A stretch of DNA of 64,000 bases from Pristionchus mayeri. Lineage: Eukaryota > Nematoda > Chromadorea > Rhabditida > Neodiplogasteridae. The stretch covers positions 3,534,001 to 3,598,000 of the forward strand of contig BTRK01000001.1 in NCBI GenBank assembly GCA_036245805.1, written 5' to 3'. The notes beneath the pieces were generated by a model. That model saw only the letters and a list, made by a program, of their open reading frames with translations. It was not told where the DNA came from and did no database searches. Positions 12,372-24,617 of the stretch are shown here, piece after piece. Made by a program: the position numbers and the translations under genes. Numbering within the stretch: the first letter of the stretch is position 1; the number at the start of each line of letters is the position of its first letter.

Positions 12372-14025
12372 AGAGGAATCGGGAAAGACTCCAGATTGGC
12401 CGGGACGTAGGAATTCACGATTTTTAAATTGGCTGCAAATTTAGCATAAAGTACTCCGAAACGAGCTCTTTCAAATGGCGTTGGTGGATTTCCCGAAAAA
12501 AAATTTTTTTCGCCGTGGCATGCTCCGAAAGTGAACAAATCGGTCTTTGTCTCAATTTTTCGGCATTTTCCGATAAAGATACCTACAAACTGTCAACAGT
12601 CGAATGAAAGAGGAGTGTACGAGGAACATTTTTCTCTCTTTGATTGGGTCGAAAACCCAAAAATTGCATCTCGGGTGCAACTTAAGCGAAGATTTCAAAA
12701 AAATCTGGAAATACCAAAAAGGTCTGGTTGTCACTATGCGCGATTTATTAGACTTCCTGGATACTTTCATTTCATATATATATCATTGGAATCGGATCAT
12801 GCGTTGTAATGTTGCACTCGTTTAAGCAAAATCGGTCATGTTAGTCGGGTATAGACATTATGTTTACTGTATGCAAACTAGGTTCTTTTGCATCATGATT
12901 GCATTAATACATCACAAAAAACATGTTTCCACTTCATTGCCATGTAATTTTCAGGTCCTTTGTGTCATAGACTCAATTTGAAGAATTTGCGAACTGTCTT
13001 CTGGGAATATCCAAATAACCAGGTTTCCGGTGGTAATTGGCCTCAATTCAAAGATAAATCCTCGTAATATCATGTAGGAACAATTTTCAGAACGTTTTGG
13101 AAAGAAAGTAATGTTTCAAATGTAACTTGCTCAATTAGATAATCGAAAAATGCCAAAATACGACACGTAATTCAGAAATTAAGATATCGCAAACTGATTT
13201 GCACCAGAATACAGAGAATGAAGAGCTGAACATTTTATCTGTTGTAAGTAAGTTTCTATCTTTTCATTTACGCACGTTACCTATGGTAGAAGTCGGCAGA
13301 AAACGACGGTGGAGGCGCGCAATAGAGCGGTAAAGGGAGGGGACAGAGAGGGAGGTCAGGCGGCGAGAGCGCCAGGCGGTTAGAGCACGCGCTCTCGGTG
13401 GTTTCTTTTCTTCAAATTGAGTCTATGACCAAATGGACCTGAAAATTACGTGGCAATGAAGTGGAAACATGTTTTTGTGATGTATTAATGCAAATATGAT
13501 GCAAAAGAACCTAGTTTGCATACAGTAAACATAATGTCTATACCCGACTTACATGACCGGTTTTGCTTAAACGAGTGCAACATTACAACGCATGATCCGA
13601 TTCCAATGAAATATATATGAAATGAAAGTACCCAGGAGTGCTAATAAATCGTGCATAGTGCCAACCAGACTTTTTTGGTATTTCCAGATTTTTAGAAAAC
13701 TTCGCTAAAGTTGGACCCGAGATGCAATTGTTGGGTTTTCGACCCAACCAAAGAGAGAAAAATGTTCCTCGTACTCTCCTCTTTCATTCATCTGTTGTAC
13801 GTATCTTTATGGGAAAATGCCGAAAAATTGAGTCAAATGTCGATCTTTTCCGAAAAAATAGAGACTCCGCCCAATTTCGGAACATGCCACGGAACATGCC
13901 ATTTTTCGGGAAATCCGCTCGTTTCGGAGTACTTTATGCTAATTTATGCCAATTTAAAAATAATGAATTCCTACGTCCCGGCAGGCCTTAGAGTTCTCGA
14001 ATATCTCCCGATTCCTCTCTTATAT
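12372..14025. repeat. Nested palindrome within the left arm
   Basis: The segment from GAGAGGAATCGGGA at about 12372 to about 12985 returns inverted from about 13410 to 14025; the shared block GGGACGTAGGAATTC is near both outer ends. The loop (about 12986-13409) contains a GC-rich stretch. The small open frames here are inverted copies of each other and not genes. Confidence 0.8.
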
Positions 14026-15410
14026 CGACTCTCTAGAGCCGACGTATCGTCACTACCTACGCACAATCTCCGCAATATTACAACTAGAGAGATGTATATC
14101 GCTGCGAGAGACGTACAGCTTTCACACATTTAACACATTGAAGGGGCGATCAGCAGAAATACGGAAATGTAGGTCACTACAGAACGACTGAATAATAGCA
14201 CTCAATCCATGAAATTTATAGAATTTCACATGAATTTTTCGTTCAACAATTAAAAAATATACAAATTTCATCACGTCTTCGAAACCGTACCTTGCTGGAG
14301 AACATTCTGCCTGGAGAGCCGGTCAGCGTACCCTGGGTGAATTGCTATTTAATGGGGAGGGGGCGCCATAGAGTATTGCTGAGAAATGTCACTTCCAACT
14401 ATCTCGAAGCCTGTTTCAATTTAGCATATTTAGGGACCACAAGGGGAATAGCCGAAATGAACCTATGCCACCCTAACTATACTCAAAATGCCCGCTGGGA
14501 TCCAAATAAGATCATACTTTTGGCCGTTTGTCGATATCTCATCTCTAAATCGCGCTAGAGGCCATAAAGTACGTGAAAAAGTGTCAACGGAAAGCGGCAG
14601 AAAAGCGAGACGAGGAAGAAAGGGGCGGAGCCAATTCCACTGCCTCTCCAGTCAAATCGCCAAAAATTTGGGCAGGGCTTCGCCCTTTCCCGGATGTGCC
14701 TCACCCCCAATAGGTAAGACGAGGAAGGGATGCAAGCGCGCTCTTTTGTAGGCCCAGGCGCTCTCTACACGGGCCGGGGCAGAAACTGGTGCAAAAGAGG
14801 GAGGAGGGGAGAGAGAGAATGCATTCCGCTCTCTCCGCCTAATCAGTGTATCGCGGACTGGTTTCTTTTGAATCAAAAATCAACGAAACAATATTTTATC
14901 GAGTTTTCTTGATAGAGGTACTAGAATACCGATAGGCTATCAGGCAAGCCTTGTCCCGTATGTCTATGCTCGCTGAGCGCGCCAAACCAGCGTTTTCCAG
15001 CGTTTTCGCAACTTAATTATCGTATGCTGACCTATTCAGAGAACACTTTTACCAGCGGGCCAGGGCTATATCGAAAGGTAATGGAAAGAGCTTCCGAATC
15101 CTTTTTTGAGCGAGTGATTTGGTTGAGAATGAAGCTTGTGATTCCTAAATCTCGCTTTCGAGGGGAAATGTGTCAGAGGAAAGTGGGCAGAGCTTGGGGA
15201 GTCTAAGCATATTCAACTTGAACGATCATTCTACCCACTTGATGAGCTGGTTTTTCATTCCTACCATAGATAATTACAACAATTTAGAATTTTTTTGGTT
15301 ATATAATAGTTTCGAAAATTATCATAATCAGTTGTTTATTTCTCCACTTCTTATCAAATAATACCAATATTGTAGGAATACATTCATTTTAAAAAAAAAT
15401 CAGCATGACG
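14026..15410. other. Left arm inner segment, no gene
   Basis: Several short frames exist on both strands but none resembles a known protein and none has convincing splice structure. The phrase CGTATGCTGACCTA at about 15020 recurs near 40146, so part is dispersed repeat. Confidence 0.35.
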
Positions 15411-15417
15411 TATGTAA
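15411..15417. repeat. Target-site duplication of the LINE, 3' side
   Basis: TATGTAA at 15411-15417 is repeated at 18323-18329, on the two sides of the LINE. The right palindrome arm carries the uninterrupted site. Confidence 0.8.
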
Positions 15418-18322
15418 TCAATCAATCAATTTATCTTATCAGGCGGAAACGCTCAGAAGATGATAGGTCGGTAGTCTTCATAAGTTGCACTCCACCAATG
15501 GCTGCCAATAGCTCGGGATAGGTCGTCTCTCCATCGCGCGCGAGGCTTTCCGGGGGGACGAGTCCTATTGAATGGAGTCCAGACAGTTGTCGCACGGCTC
15601 CACTGTTCCACTCCCATTCTTCTGATCTTGAGGGCCCAGCGCGCTTTTCGTTTCAATCCTTCCTCATTCCAGTCTCTCAGCTTGGTAATCCCTCTCACGC
15701 GGTCATTCCTCCATCTGTCCCTCAGCGTGACTCCAAGCATCTTTCTTTCCATCTTCCTCTGGGTGACTCTCAGCCTCTCCTTCTCGCTAGATCTCAGAGC
15801 CCATACTTCACACCCATAGAGAACTGTAGCCGTGATGCAGCTCTCGAAGACTCTCCTCCTGATCTTGATGGACAGAATTCGAGAAGATAGGAGGTGCGAG
15901 AGCTTACTCCAGGCCAGCCACCCTAATCGAATCCGGTGTTCTATTTCGTCGGAATGATCCAAGGGAAGAGCTATTCTTCCTCCGAGATAGGTGGCGCTAT
16001 CGACGAATTCGAATCGCAGATTGCCGATGATTATTGGATTGCGGGTAGAGGTGCAGGAGGTGAGGAGGTTGGTCTTGCTTGCATTCACTTCGAGACCAAC
16101 TCGGCTGCACGCGTCCATCAGCTTCTTCAGCATTCGTTCCAGCTCGGGTCGAGATTTGGCAACGAGAGCCACGTCATCGGCATACTCCAAGTGGCAAAGG
16201 TTCCTTCCGTCGATTCTAATTCCATCTGACTCCCAGTCAATGTTGTCCATGGCTGATCGTAGCACTGCGTTGAAGAGACGAGGGGAGAGGGTATCCCCTT
16301 GGCGGACTCCTCGACGCACAGTCACAGGAACGAGCTCCTCATTAACTCGAATGAGTGTAGAGGAGGACTCGTAGAGACGGCGCAACATGTGGACGAGGGA
16401 GGGATGGGCTCCGAACGAGAAGAGGGCTTGCCAGCAGGCATTCCACTCCACACAGTCGAACGCCTTCTTGAAGTCGACGAACGCCAAGTAGATTGGGATA
16501 CCGTACTCGGAGGTTCTTTCAGCGACCTGCTTGATGGCATGCAGGTTGTTGAGAGTACTGTAGCCGCGCCGGAAGCCGGTTTGGGTCGAGGACTCTGTTT
16601 CTTCAAGCACAGTTTCGAGTCTCTGAAGAATGACTTTGGTCATTGTCTTCAGGGAAACGGTGAGGAGGGAGATGGGACGGAAGTTCCCAATGTTGGTAGG
16701 GTCTCCTTTCTTGTGCAGAAGAGTGACAATTGCTTCGGTCAGGTCGCTTGGAACAGCCTCTCCATCTACCAGATAGTTGAGTAGATCAGCGATAACGGGA
16801 GCAAGGTGGTTTCGAGAGTGGTATAGCATATCAGGGAGAATGCCATCCGAACCGGGTGAGTGACCACACTTGAGTTGGGACATCGCTTTGCTGACCTCAT
16901 CGGGTAGGAAGGGAGGAAGGGGATCCAGAGGCTGAGGAGGGACTGGGAGTGGACACGGAACTGCAGGGGTGTAGAGACCGTCAAAGAAGCTCTGGACCAC
17001 TGTCTTGGTAGCTGCTTGAGAGAGAGCACCAGTTACAGGGTCGGGAACTAGAAGGCGCTTCTTTGAGGTTTGCAGACTCAGCATGCTCTTCACGATGCTC
17101 CTTCCCATGGTTGCTGCTTGCCGTGCTTGCGCCTCCTTTCGCTTCCTGATGTCATCGACGAAACTCGTCCGGGCAGCTTTGCAGGCAGCTGAGTAGGCGA
17201 CAGCTTGTTGGGAGTTGGATTGCAATTCATGGCGCATCGCTAGGAGCTTCCGCGTTCCACTCGAGATCCAAGAAGGGGATTGGCGCTTCCTCCAGCAGTT
17301 CGTTGCCGCGGTCTCCGTGAAAGCCTTTACCGTAGTATAGGCGTCGGCGGCAGAACTGGGGCGGGCAAGGGGCAGTGACGCGAGAAGGTTTGCGTTGACA
17401 GTAAAAGCGGTTCGATCGAAATCTAGCCGCTCCCTGCATCTTTTCTGCCTCGCCTTGCCAGGGAGGGAGAGGCACATCCGAACAAGGCGATGGTCGGAGT
17501 CAAACTCAAACCGACCAACGACTCCACAGTTGACTACTCTCGCTGTGGCGGGCGCTGCAACGTAGTCAATTTGGTGGAATGCGGAGCCGTTTGGGGATCG
17601 CCAGGTCCAGATTCGACCGTGCCGTCTCTTGGGGAACGTGTTCAGGATGCGCAGTCTGTTCCTCACGCAGAGCTCAGTGAAGCAGCGTCCGCGTGAGTTC
17701 GGTGTGGGAGAGGCAAAGTTACCGACAAATCTTTCATTGCCAGGTTCCCTCGCCACTCGACAGTTGAAGTCACCAACCAGAACTGGCATATGGCCTTTTG
17801 GGGCACTCCGCAGGGCGGTCTCAACCTGGTCTAGGAAGTCTTCATACGCGTCGTCATCGTAGGAAGACGTAGGGGCGTAAGCGCAGACCAGGAAGAGCCG
17901 TAGGTCGGGAAGGAGCAGAGTGGCCAAACGAGGGGAGAGGCCATTGAACACAGCTCCGCGCGCGAGTTGCGGTCGAAGCAAAAAATGCCACGCCATGGGA
18001 AGCAGTGAGCACGCCCGAGTGGTAGACTACAGTGCCTGAGGATGTAAGATTGAACGAGGCACAACCCACAATCCTGGCTTCCTGCACTGCAACCACGTCC
18101 CACTTGATCTTGTCGAGGGCGAGTTCCATCTCCGACTGCTTCTCCCTTGGGCCGAGCGTCCTGGCGTTGATGGTGCCGATGTAGAAGTGGCGACCCATCG
18201 TGGCGGCGTACAACTCCCGCGTGCCAACGCGTCTGGGAGAGGGAATCCGGGCGGGCGGAACCGGAGACGGAGAGACGAAATCGCACTCAACCGCTCGCCA
18301 CACACTTGAGAACCCAGAATGA
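15418..18322 (-). mobile_element. RTE-type non-LTR retrotransposon (LINE)
   Basis: The element is on the minus strand, 2.9 kb, with a 3' tail of short repeats related to TTGA next to 15418. It encodes an endonuclease and reverse transcriptase. A 7-bp target duplication flanks it, and the mirror arm gives the empty site, so it inserted after the palindrome formed, or was lost from one arm by conversion. Confidence 0.9.
15453..18303 (-). CDS. LINE polyprotein: AP endonuclease and reverse transcriptase, one frameshift
   Basis: The reading frame starts near 18303 in one frame (TINARTL, KWDVVAVQEARIVG) and continues in another from 17996, where 847 codons are open to 15453. In the long frame, GDFN is at residues 75-78 and SDHR at 167-170, both typical of the AP endonuclease. 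The reverse transcriptase follows, with FRPISLL at about 439-445, FVDFKKAFD at about 506-514, and YADD at 605-608. The C-terminus ends in a proline/arginine stretch (RPPGKPRARWRDDL) typical of the RTE clade. The frames meet at a run of six A on the plus strand (17980-17985); removing one base restores continuity. Otherwise it looks almost intact, hence young. Confidence 0.88.
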
Positions 18323-18329
18323 TATGTAA
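18323..18329. repeat. Target-site duplication of the LINE, 5' side
   Basis: TATGTAA, matching 15411-15417. Confidence 0.8.
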
Positions 18330-18542
18330 GACGAACATTTTAAAATATTCGTCATTACATACAATTTAAAAATCACAATTGCATAAATCACAATTGTGTA
18401 CATAACTATACCAATATTGTAGGAATACATTCATTTTTTTAAAAAATCAGCATGACGTATGTAAGACGAACATTTTAAAATATTCGTCATTACATACAAT
18501 TTAAAAATCACAATTGCATAAATCACAATTGTGTACATAACT
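18330..18542. repeat. Tandem duplication of about 135 bp in left arm
   Basis: The unit beginning ATACCAATATTGTAGG occurs once split by the LINE (15361-15417 plus 18330-18407) and again whole at 18408-18542. The right arm has a single copy. The unit itself contains an AT-rich small palindrome. Confidence 0.75.
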
Positions 18543-18566
18543 ATTTGTCCATTGATTCCATTTCAG

Positions 18567-18677
18567 CCCAACGCGTTCTGGACGGGCAAAGGCCTTTGCG
18601 AGTACTCGTTCATTCACGAAAGCTGTCTGGAGAAGTACGGAGCGACGAAGCTGGCCAGTTACCTCAAGGAACGATGA
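18567..18677 (+). CDS. Orphan exon-like segment in the palindrome spacer
   Basis: After a TTTCAG acceptor (18561-18566) an open stretch of 36 codons ends in TGA at 18675-18677. It includes WTGKGLCEYSF and a charged helix-like end (ASYLKER). It is richer in GC than its surroundings, as exons here are. It lies in the only unique DNA at the centre of the palindrome. I do not recognise the family and see no upstream exons; it may be the last exon of a gene disrupted by the inverted duplication. Confidence 0.4.
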   Translation, partial: PNAFWTGKGLCEYSFIHESCLEKYGATKLASYLKER

Positions 18678-18788
18678 TCGAATCACATTCTGATCACTCC
18701 TGTTATCCTCATTTCGCGGATTACTTGCAATATTTTAAGAATTGTTTGCAATAATCGTAAGTGTGGAAAAATTGCGATTTTTAAATTG

Positions 18789-20256
18789 TTATGTACACAA
18801 TTGTGATTTATGCAATTGTGATTTTTAAATTGTATGTAATGACGAATATTTTAAAATGTTCGTCTTACATACGTCATGCTGATTTTTTTTAAAAATGAAT
18901 GTATTCCTACAATATTGGTATTATTTGATAAGAAGTGGAGAAATAAACAACTGATTATGATAATTTTCGAAACTATTATATAACCAAAAAAATTCTAAAT
19001 TGTTGTAATTATCTATGGTAGGAATGAAAAACCAGCTCATCAAGTGGGTAGAATGATCGTTCAAGTTGAATATGCTTAGACTCCCCAAGCTCTGCCCACT
19101 TTCCTCTGACACATTTCCCCTCGAAAGCGAGATTTAGGAATCACAAGCTTCATTCTCAACCAAATCACTCGCTCAAAAAAGGATTCGGAAGCTCTTTCCA
19201 TTACCTTTCGATATAGCCCTGGCCCGCTGGTAAAAGTGTTCTCTGAATAGGTCAGCATACGATAATTAAGTTGCGAAAACGCTGGAAAACGCTGGTTTGG
19301 CGCGCTCAGCGAGCATAGACATACGGGACAAGGCTTGCCTGATAGCCTATCGGTATTCTAGTACCTCTATCAAGAAAACTCGATAAAATATTGTTTCGTT
19401 GATTTTTGATTCAAAAGAAACCAGTCCGCGATACACTGATTAGGCGGAGAGAGCGGAATGCATTCTCTCTCTCCCCTCCTCCCTCTTTTGCACCAGTTTC
19501 TGCCCCGGCCCGTGTAGAGAGCGCCTGGGCCTACAAAAGAGCGCGCTTGCATCCCTTCCTCGTCTTACCTATTGGGGGTGAGGCACATCCGGGAAAGGGC
19601 GAAGCCCTGCCCAAATTTTTGGCGATTTGACTGGAGAGGCAGTGGAATTGGCTCCGCCCCTTTCTTCCTCGTCTCGCTTTTCTGCCGCTTTCCGTTGACA
19701 CTTTTTCACGTACTTTATGGCCTCTAGCGCGATTTAGAGATGAGATATCGACAAACGGCCAAAAGTATGATCTTATTTGGATCCCAGCGGGCATTTTGAG
19801 TATAGTTAGGGTGGCATAGGTTCATTTCGGCTATTCCCCTTGTGGTCCCTAAATATGCTAAATTGAAACAGGCTTCGAGATAGTTGGAAGTGACATTTCT
19901 CAGCAATACTCTATGGCGCCCCCTCCCCATTAAATAGCAATTCACCCAGGGTACGCTGACCGGCTCTCCAGGCAGAATGTTCTCCAGCAAGGTACGGTTT
20001 CGAAGACGTGATGAAATTTGTATATTTTTTAATTGTTGAACGAAAAATTCATGTGAAATTCTATAAATTTCATGGATTGAGTGCTATTATTCAGTCGTTC
20101 TGTAGTGACCTACATTTCCGTATTTCTGCTGATCGCCCCTTCAATGTGTTAAATGTGTGAAAGCTGTACGTCTCTCGCAGCGATATACATCTCTCTAGTT
20201 GTAATATTGCGGAGATTGTGCGTAGGTAGTGACGATACGTCGGCTCTAGAGAGTCG
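18789..20256. other. Right arm inner segment, no gene
   Basis: This mirrors 14026-15417 and 18330-18540 of the left arm. It carries the uninterrupted LINE target site near 18864. Nothing else is seen. Confidence 0.4.
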
Positions 20257-21908
20257 ATATAAGAGAGGAATCGGGAGATATTCGAGAACTCTAAGGCCTG
20301 CCGGGACGTAGGAATTCATTATTTTTAAATTGGCTGCAAAATTAGCATAAAGTACTCCGAAACGAGCGGATTTCCCGAAAAAATTTTTTTTTCGCCGTGG
20401 CATGTTCCGAAATTGGGCGGAGTCTCTATTTTTTCGGGAAAGATCGACATTTGACTCAATTTTTCGGCATTTTCCGATAAAGATACGTACAACAGATGAA
20501 TGAAAGAGGAGAGTACGAGGAACATTTTTCTCTCTTTGGTTGGGTCGAAAACCCAACAATTGCATCTCGGGTCCAACTTTAGCGAAGTTTTCTAAAAATC
20601 TGGAAATACCAAAAAAGTCTGGTTGGCACTATGCACGATTTATTAGCACTCCTGGGTACTTTCATTTCATATATATTTCATTGGAATCGGATCATGCGTT
20701 GTAATGTTGCACTCGTTTAAGCAAAACCGGTCATGTAAGTCGGGTATAGACATTATGTTTACTGTATGCAAACTAGGTTCTTTTGCATCATATTTGCATT
20801 AATACATCACAAAAACATGTTTCCACTTCATTGCCACGTAATTTTCAGGTCCATTTGGTCATAGACTCAATTTGAAGAAAAGAAACCACCGAGAGCGCGT
20901 GCTCTAACCGCCTGGCGCTCTCGCCGCCTGACCTCCCTCTCTGTCCCCTCCCTTTACCGCTCTATTGCGCGCCTCCACCGTCGTTTTCTGCCGACTTCTA
21001 CCATAGGTAACGTGCGTAAATGAAAAGATAGAAACTTACTTACAACAGATAAAATGTTCAGCTCTTCATTCTCTGTATTCTGGTGCAAATCAGTTTGCGA
21101 TATCTTAATTTCTGAATTACGTGGCATTTTTCGATTATCTAATTGAGCAAGTTACATTTGAAACATTACTTTCTTTCCAAAACGTTCTGAAAATTGTTCC
21201 TACATGGTATTACGAGGATTTATCTTTGAATTGAGGCCAATTACCACCGGAAACCTGGTTATTTGGATATTCCCAGAAGACAGTTCGCAAATTCTTCAAA
21301 TTGAGTCTATCACACAAAGGACCTGAAAATTACATGGCAATGAAGTGGAAACATGTTTTTTGTGATGTATTAATGCAATCATGATGCAAAAGAACCTAGT
21401 TTGCATACAGTAAACATAATGTCTATACCCGACTAACATGACCGATTTTGCTTAAACGAGTGCAACATTACAACGCATGATCCGATTCCAATGATATATA
21501 TATGAAATGAAAGTATCCAGGAAGTCTAATAAATCGCGCATAGTGACAACCAGACCTTTTTGGTATTTCCAGATTTTTTTGAAATCTTCGCTTAAGTTGC
21601 ACCCGAGATGCAATTTTTGGGTTTTCGACCCAATCAAAGAGAGAAAAATGTTCCTCGTACACTCCTCTTTCATTCGACTGTTGACAGTTTGTAGGTATCT
21701 TTATCGGAAAATGCCGAAAAATTGAGACAAAGACCGATTTGTTCACTTTCGGAGCATGCCACGGCGAAAAAAAAAATTATTTTTCGGGAAATCCACCAAC
21801 GCCATTTGAAAGAGCTCGTTTCGGAGTACTTTATGCTAAATTTGCAGCCAATTTAAAAATCGTGAATTCCTACGTCCCGGCCAATCTGGAGTCTTTCCCG
21901 ATTCCTCT
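20257..21908. repeat. Nested palindrome within the right arm
   Basis: This is the mirror of 12372-14025. It shows the highest divergence between the two big arms: a few substitutions and indels around 20325-20580 against 13711-13960. Confidence 0.8.
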
Positions 21909-22235
21909 CATAAATCTATCCCTTTCTATATGTATCTTGTTTTGTTCACCAATCCATCCTTTATCCATCCATCCTAATTCACATCAGTGTTCTCGCTCGA
22001 ACACAGTCTCACAGTTTTCTCATTACTCATTTCGTATGAGCGAATCCTCACCATGAAATTGAACATTTTCCTACTTTCGAGATCATTCAGCGGCTAAATG
22101 AGAGGGTTGTTTTCTTGATTTCGCTGTTTGCGCCGTGCTGAGGACGGAAATCGAAAGTCGTCCGCTTAAAATGGTGACCAAAGGTGTCGAAGTATCGCCT
22201 CATTCGCTCCACTATACTTACCTTATCGACCCGAA

Positions 22236-22681
22236 ATGGACAACAACGAGGATAGAAGACGATTTGTCGAACATTGTAAGTAAATACGTATACATTTCCG
22301 GGATTTTTACCATGTACTTACGATTTTTCAAAGATCTATTCAGAGTTGTGCAATTGTGGCCTTGTACCAACTAACATGACTTTTGAATCAACTAGAATGT
22401 CATTTGAGTCAACTAGAATACCTTTTCAATCAATTACATTTCCTTTCGAATCAGCTGAATCAGATAACGTTCCTTTTGAATAAACTAAAAGAGGTTTCGT
22501 CATTTAAGTGGCCAGACTGGCGGCGGAGTCGAGAGAAGCTGCTAATTCCAACTCCCCTGGGCCGAGCGTCGTGCCAGTCGCTAATCCTTTCTTCCGCGGG
22601 AATGTGACTGTAGAGGAAGTAACCGGGGACAATGATAACTTGTCAGAACAAATTGCATCCGCCTTCAATCGCTCTCAGTGA
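22236..22681 (+). CDS. Small unknown protein with PVANPFF motif, right arm
   Basis: Exon 1 is 22236-22275 and exon 2 is 22509-22681, with TGA at 22679-22681. The coding sequence appears identical to the left-arm copy at 11599-12044. The intron (22276-22508) holds repeats around TTTTGAATCAACTAGAATG that make a leucine-rich open frame, which is not thought to be translated. It is convergent with the DM gene at 23363-24617. Confidence 0.65.
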
Positions 22682-23362
22682 TCTAATCATACCTTGGACA
22701 TGTTAATGTGTACTTTTGGACATGTGAAATTTTGATATTGATGTCACAAAAATCACGAATAGTTGGCAGCAAAATGTTCCTAGATTAAGAAACCCGTTTT
22801 CAAATGAACAATTAAAGTCGATAAAGTGCTATGAATTATTCACAGGATTATGCGATTTTGAAATTGATTAGTATACCTGAGACATATACTGCAGAGTACT
22901 TTTTTCGTTCTCATCCAAACTAGTACTGCCAGTGTTTACGATTGAACTCACGTTTTCTATTTTCTCGTCAATATACTAAGGATACGATAGTGGATTGATA
23001 CGCTGCCCAGCACGAAAAGGTCAGTGTCTCTCACTTTCGATCGCTGTCTACAAATTGCGAGAGAAATAAATGTGACAGTTGCGAGCAAGTACGGTCTGAC
23101 CTAAACATCCCTTTCCTGCTTCGCTGTACTGAAGGGGGGGGGGCATTGTCACTAATAAACTAAGTGATATACCAAAGCCATTTAAAGAAGGCGAATGTGG
23201 GATAACCAAAGCAAAATAGTGGACATTTCTGAAAGTAAATGACATATCCGCTATTTACAATCATTATCTGCGTTTCAATTGTCGATCATTTATCAAGAAC
23301 TTACCTAATAACAACTGGCAAATTTTGAATTAATAGAGACCTAACAATGTAAACGCAAATCA

Positions 23363-24617
23363 CTATTCCGATTTGAAGTCAATACCATTCATCCGTAGCA
23401 TCATCTTCAATGCGATGTGTATCAATTCCGTGATTTCGTTCTGGAGGGGAGCCCAAGCTTCGGAAACCATAATGTTTGGTTGCGAAAAGAAGTTGAAGAG
23501 GGCTTGGTTGTCGCAGGTATCAGGGTCAAAGGAATCAGATGCGAACGCAATGACCAAATCCCGAATCATCTGAAAGTTGAAACAGGAGTTGATGAACGAA
23601 ACTCGATCCTTACAATGTCTTAGATGGCGTTAGTGTCACACCTTTGCTTCGGTGGACAATACATTGTTTTGCGGACTCAATTCGATCAGTTGAGAGGCGA
23701 TTGCGAGGCGATTATCAATAAGAGTGCACTGAAAAAAAAAAGATAATATTTTGAAATTACGAAATTCAAGGAAAACACAAGGGTTCAACAATAGTCCACG
23801 TCTCTTCATTCTACGCACTCTCTTAATGTTCATGTGGTCTAAAGAGTATGTAAAACGAAAAACAACAGCACAGCGTGTCAAACGGGGGAAAACAGCGGCG
23901 CGCTCACTATGTGAAACATATCTTAAACTGCGCTATTTTTACCCAAAATCGAAGTTTTTTCGCACATTTGCGTGCATAAAAAACGATTGAGATCGAAATT
24001 GAGAAATCTGGTTGGATAATCTCTCCAAAAAGTGTTTCCCCACATGTCTAAGCAAACGCCACCTATATAGCTCATTTCGTTAGCAACTAGTAGTCTCGGG
24101 AGTGCCGAAAACAATCGTTTTCTACCCAAAATCGAAGTTTTTTCGCACATGTGCTTGCATAAAAAACGATAGTGATCGAAATTGAGAAATCTTGTTGGAT
24201 AATCTCTCCAAAAAGGGTTTCTGCATATTTCTAGACAAACGCCATCCCTCAACCTCATTTCGCTACCAACTAGTAGTCCCTCTTAATTTTGTCAACATAT
24301 ATTCATTTGAAACGCACAAACTTTAATCAGGAAGAAGCTCTGACGAAATTCGAGCGTTTGAAATATGTTTCACATGATAGGGGTCAGAGACAAAGAGAAA
24401 TTGAGCGCGCCGTGATAATGAGCATTTTCCCCCGTCTGACACGCTGTGAACAGTAGTATCTCAAAAAAAGGACCTTGCTACATCGGCATGCCTCAAGGGG
24501 ACACTGCTGAAAGCTATGGCCACTATCCTGCCCGTCGATTACGCACTTCAAGCACTGACAAAATACAATATGATCACAATACAATGCATTCCATAGTCTC
24601 ACCTGTCTTGACTCCAT
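23363..24617 (-). CDS. Single DM-domain protein, right palindrome arm
   Basis: Exons read downward are 24617-24603, 24554-24474, 23728-23642 and 23569-23363. It is the mirror of the left-arm gene at 9663-10918 with the same DM module, the same histidine-to-aspartate change and the same C-terminal domain. No coding difference was noticed. Whether both copies are real depends on the palindrome being a true genomic structure. Confidence 0.62.
23869..24447. repeat. Inverted-repeat element with internal tandem repeat, right arm
   Basis: This is the mirror of 9833-10412, again in the large intron of the DM gene. Confidence 0.7.

Noticed and set aside
12224..14133. Several open frames of 70-140 codons in the nested arm palindrome
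   Set aside because: They are inverted copies of each other, overlap on both strands, and include no known motif or splice pattern.
15568..17862. Plus-strand frames across the LINE
   Set aside because: Shadows of the minus-strand reverse transcriptase gene.
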